A stretch of 64,000 bases of DNA from Ilumatobacter fluminis (GTDB taxonomy: Bacteria > Actinomycetota > Acidimicrobiia > Acidimicrobiales > Ilumatobacteraceae). The translations under genes were made by a program, and so were the position numbers. Within the stretch, counting starts at the first letter, position 1. Each line of letters opens with the position of its first letter. The stretch lies in NCBI RefSeq assembly GCF_004364865.1, contig NZ_SOAU01000001.1, positions 2,760,001 through 2,824,000 on the forward strand, in the 5' to 3' direction. The notes under the pieces were generated by a model. It saw only the letters and a program-made list of their open reading frames with translations. It was not told where the DNA came from and ran no database searches. Positions 62,872 to 64,000 of the stretch are shown piece after piece.

Positions 62872-64000
62872 CTACAACGGGTTGAACGTGTCGAGGTAGA
62901 GGCCGGCGGTGAAGAGGCCGAGGAGGAGGACCATGACGGCCATCGCGAACGGCATCAGCTTGGCGACGTCGGCGTAGTAGCGCTTGCCGCTTCGACCCTC
63001 GCGGATGCGCTCGTAGGTGGCGATCGCAGCGTGCCCACCGTCGAGCGGGAGCAGCGGGAACATGTTGAACACGCCGACGAACACGTTGAGGACCGCGAAC
63101 AGATACATGATGCCGATGATGCCCTCGCTCTCACCGACGTCGTCGCTGATGGCGGTGACGCCGACGAGCGTCGTCGGGCGGGTCTCGAGGTCGTCGTTGG
63201 TGCCGGCGAGGTGGGTGAAGATGTTGATCGGGTTGAGCACCTTGACGGCACCCTTGGTCATCTCCCACGACACCGGGATGATGTCGGTGACGGCGTTGGC
63301 CGCCGCCGACGGGATGTTGTGCTCGATCGTTTCGTAGTACCCGCCCGAGGCGACCCCGACGTACGGCTTGCCGAACAGTGGCGAGTCCTCGTCGGTGTTG
63401 GCCCCCAGCCCGACCGGGATGACGATCATCTCACCGTCGCGCAGTACCTCGAACGCCACGATGTCGGCGGGCTCGTTCGACTGGACGATGCGACCCAGGT
63501 CGGCCGAGCCGGTGACGGTCTCGCCGTCGATCGACACCACGATGTCGCCCTCGAGCAGCCCGGCCTCCATGGCCGGCGTGCCCGCGACGACCTGTGCGAT
63601 CTCGGCACCGTCGCGTTGTTCGAGTTCGCCGTCGATCGCGTAGACGCCGAACAGGAGCACGATCGCGATGAGCATGTGCATGAGCGAGCCCGCCGAGATG
63701 ACGAGCATGCGGCGCGGATAGCTCTTCGACCGGTAGGTGCGGTCTTCGTCTTCGGGGTCGACCTCGTCCATCGAGTTCATGCCGATGATCCGCACGAACG
63801 CTCCGGCGGGGATCGCCCGGATGCCGTACTCGGTCTCACCGCGGCGGAAGCTCCAGAGGCGTGGTCCGAAACCGACGAAGAACTGGGTCGCCTTCATGCC
63901 CGTCCAACGGGCCGTGACGAAGTGGCCGACCTCGTGCAGGAAGATCGCGATCAGCAGCCCGACGGCGAACACGAACCACCAGATGCTGAACAGCGCCAGC
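62872..64000 (-). CDS. Site-2 protease RIP/RseP (M50), 5' end outside the window
   Basis: At least 375 residues are seen. The N-terminal helix carries HEVGH (zinc motif). A PDZ domain is present (GTPAMEAGLLEGDIVVSIDGETVTG), and the C-terminal helix has N-x-x-P-L-L-P-L-D-G-G-H. The protein cleaves anti-sigma or division proteins in the membrane. A GTG at 63972 is not the start; the frame continues upstream to the window edge (LALFSIWWF). Confidence 0.9.
   Translation of the reverse strand, partial: LALFSIWWFVFAVGLLIAIFLHEVGHFVTARWTGMKATQFFVGFGPRLWSFRRGETEYGIRAIPAGAFVRIIGMNSMDEVDPEDEDRTYRSKSYPRRMLVISAGSLMHMLIAIVLLFGVYAIDGELEQRDGAEIAQVVAGTPAMEAGLLEGDIVVSIDGETVTGSADLGRIVQSNEPADIVAFEVLRDGEMIVIPVGLGANTDEDSPLFGKPYVGVASGGYYETIEHNIPSAAANAVTDIIPVSWEMTKGAVKVLNPINIFTHLAGTNDDLETRPTTLVGVTAISDDVGESEGIIGIMYLFAVLNVFVGVFNMFPLLPLDGGHAAIATYERIREGRSGKRYYADVAKLMPFAMAVMVLLLGLFTAGLYLDTFNPL

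Overview
The window is 64 kb of high-GC bacterial DNA with densely packed genes, many joined by 4-base ATGA/GTGA/TTGA overlaps. It looks like an actinomycete-lineage chromosome. Supporting genes are a mycothiol-type formaldehyde dehydrogenase (mscR) with its metallo-hydrolase partner, NucS/EndoMS mismatch endonuclease, a MurA with Asp in place of the catalytic Cys, an ECF sigma factor with a zinc anti-sigma factor, and a dinB gene under an actinobacterial-type LexA box. The two-b-subunit ATP synthase preceded by a WecA-like gene and the many T/D/E-rich lipoprotein linkers suggest the class Acidimicrobiia (Ilumatobacter-like). That placement rests on memory of gene neighbourhoods, not on a search. 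No rRNA, tRNA, CRISPR array, prophage, integrase or transposase was seen.

Layout. 0-11 kb: 5' end of a cysteine desulfurase, a methyltransferase, galT with a SRPBCC protein and a GT4 glycosyltransferase, an enoyl-CoA hydratase with the B12-mutase chaperone meaB, a NifU-type Fe-S protein, murA, an MFS transporter, and a coupled trio (duplicated-domain protein, J-domain protein, alpha/beta hydrolase). 11-14 kb: two very small ORFs with good ribosome sites, a MOCOS-like class V aminotransferase, and glpX. 14-21.3 kb: a complete branched-chain-type ABC importer in three polypeptides, made of a fused LivH-LivM permease, a fused MFS-LivF-LivG protein, and a membrane-anchored substrate-binding protein. 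21-26 kb: enoyl-CoA hydratase, double-VOC protein, SDR, and two lipoproteins. 26-36 kb: the full F1Fo ATP synthase cluster (atpZ, atpI-like, atpB, E, F', F, H, A, G, D, C), with a WecA/TagO-like glycan transferase upstream and an SGNH lipoprotein downstream. 36-48 kb: glyA, rpiB, lipoprotein, nucleoside hydrolase, glycolipid-binding-type protein, GNAT, S9/DPP-IV-like peptidase, TerB-like protein, ECF sigma/anti-sigma, two DUF202 membrane proteins, hisC-type aminotransferase and a nitronate monooxygenase-like enzyme. 48-50.7 kb: a VOC protein in a locally lower-GC stretch, then SOS-controlled dinB. 50.7-64 kb: cysQ-like phosphatase, enoyl-CoA hydratase, AarF/UbiB kinase, nucS, DUF1203, mscR with an MBL hydrolase, lipoprotein, manA, serine hydrolase, SCO6745-family protein, ispG and the 5'-truncated site-2 protease.

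Functional themes. Cell-envelope precursor supply (murA, WecA-like, manA, ispG, GT4, galT) and energy (ATP synthase) are core. meaB and three crotonases suggest acyl-CoA use. DNA maintenance is represented by nucS and dinB, and redox/formaldehyde defence by mscR/MBL and a sigma/anti-sigma pair with an RsrA-like Cys-His-Cys-Cys zinc site.

Most unusual. (1) A 1009-residue protein joins a 12-helix MFS domain to two Liv-type ABC ATPases in one uninterrupted frame. (2) At least five unrelated families of palindromic intergenic repeats are present. One family (about 60 bp, GGGTCAGGTG ... CACCTGACCC) occurs as inverted pairs at three loci, like REPIN doublets, and has locally expanded into a 29-bp tandem array. 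(3) The ATP synthase has non-canonical extensions: a 65-residue tail on gamma, a roughly 30-residue tail on alpha, and a Cys-containing extracytoplasmic N-terminus on one b subunit.
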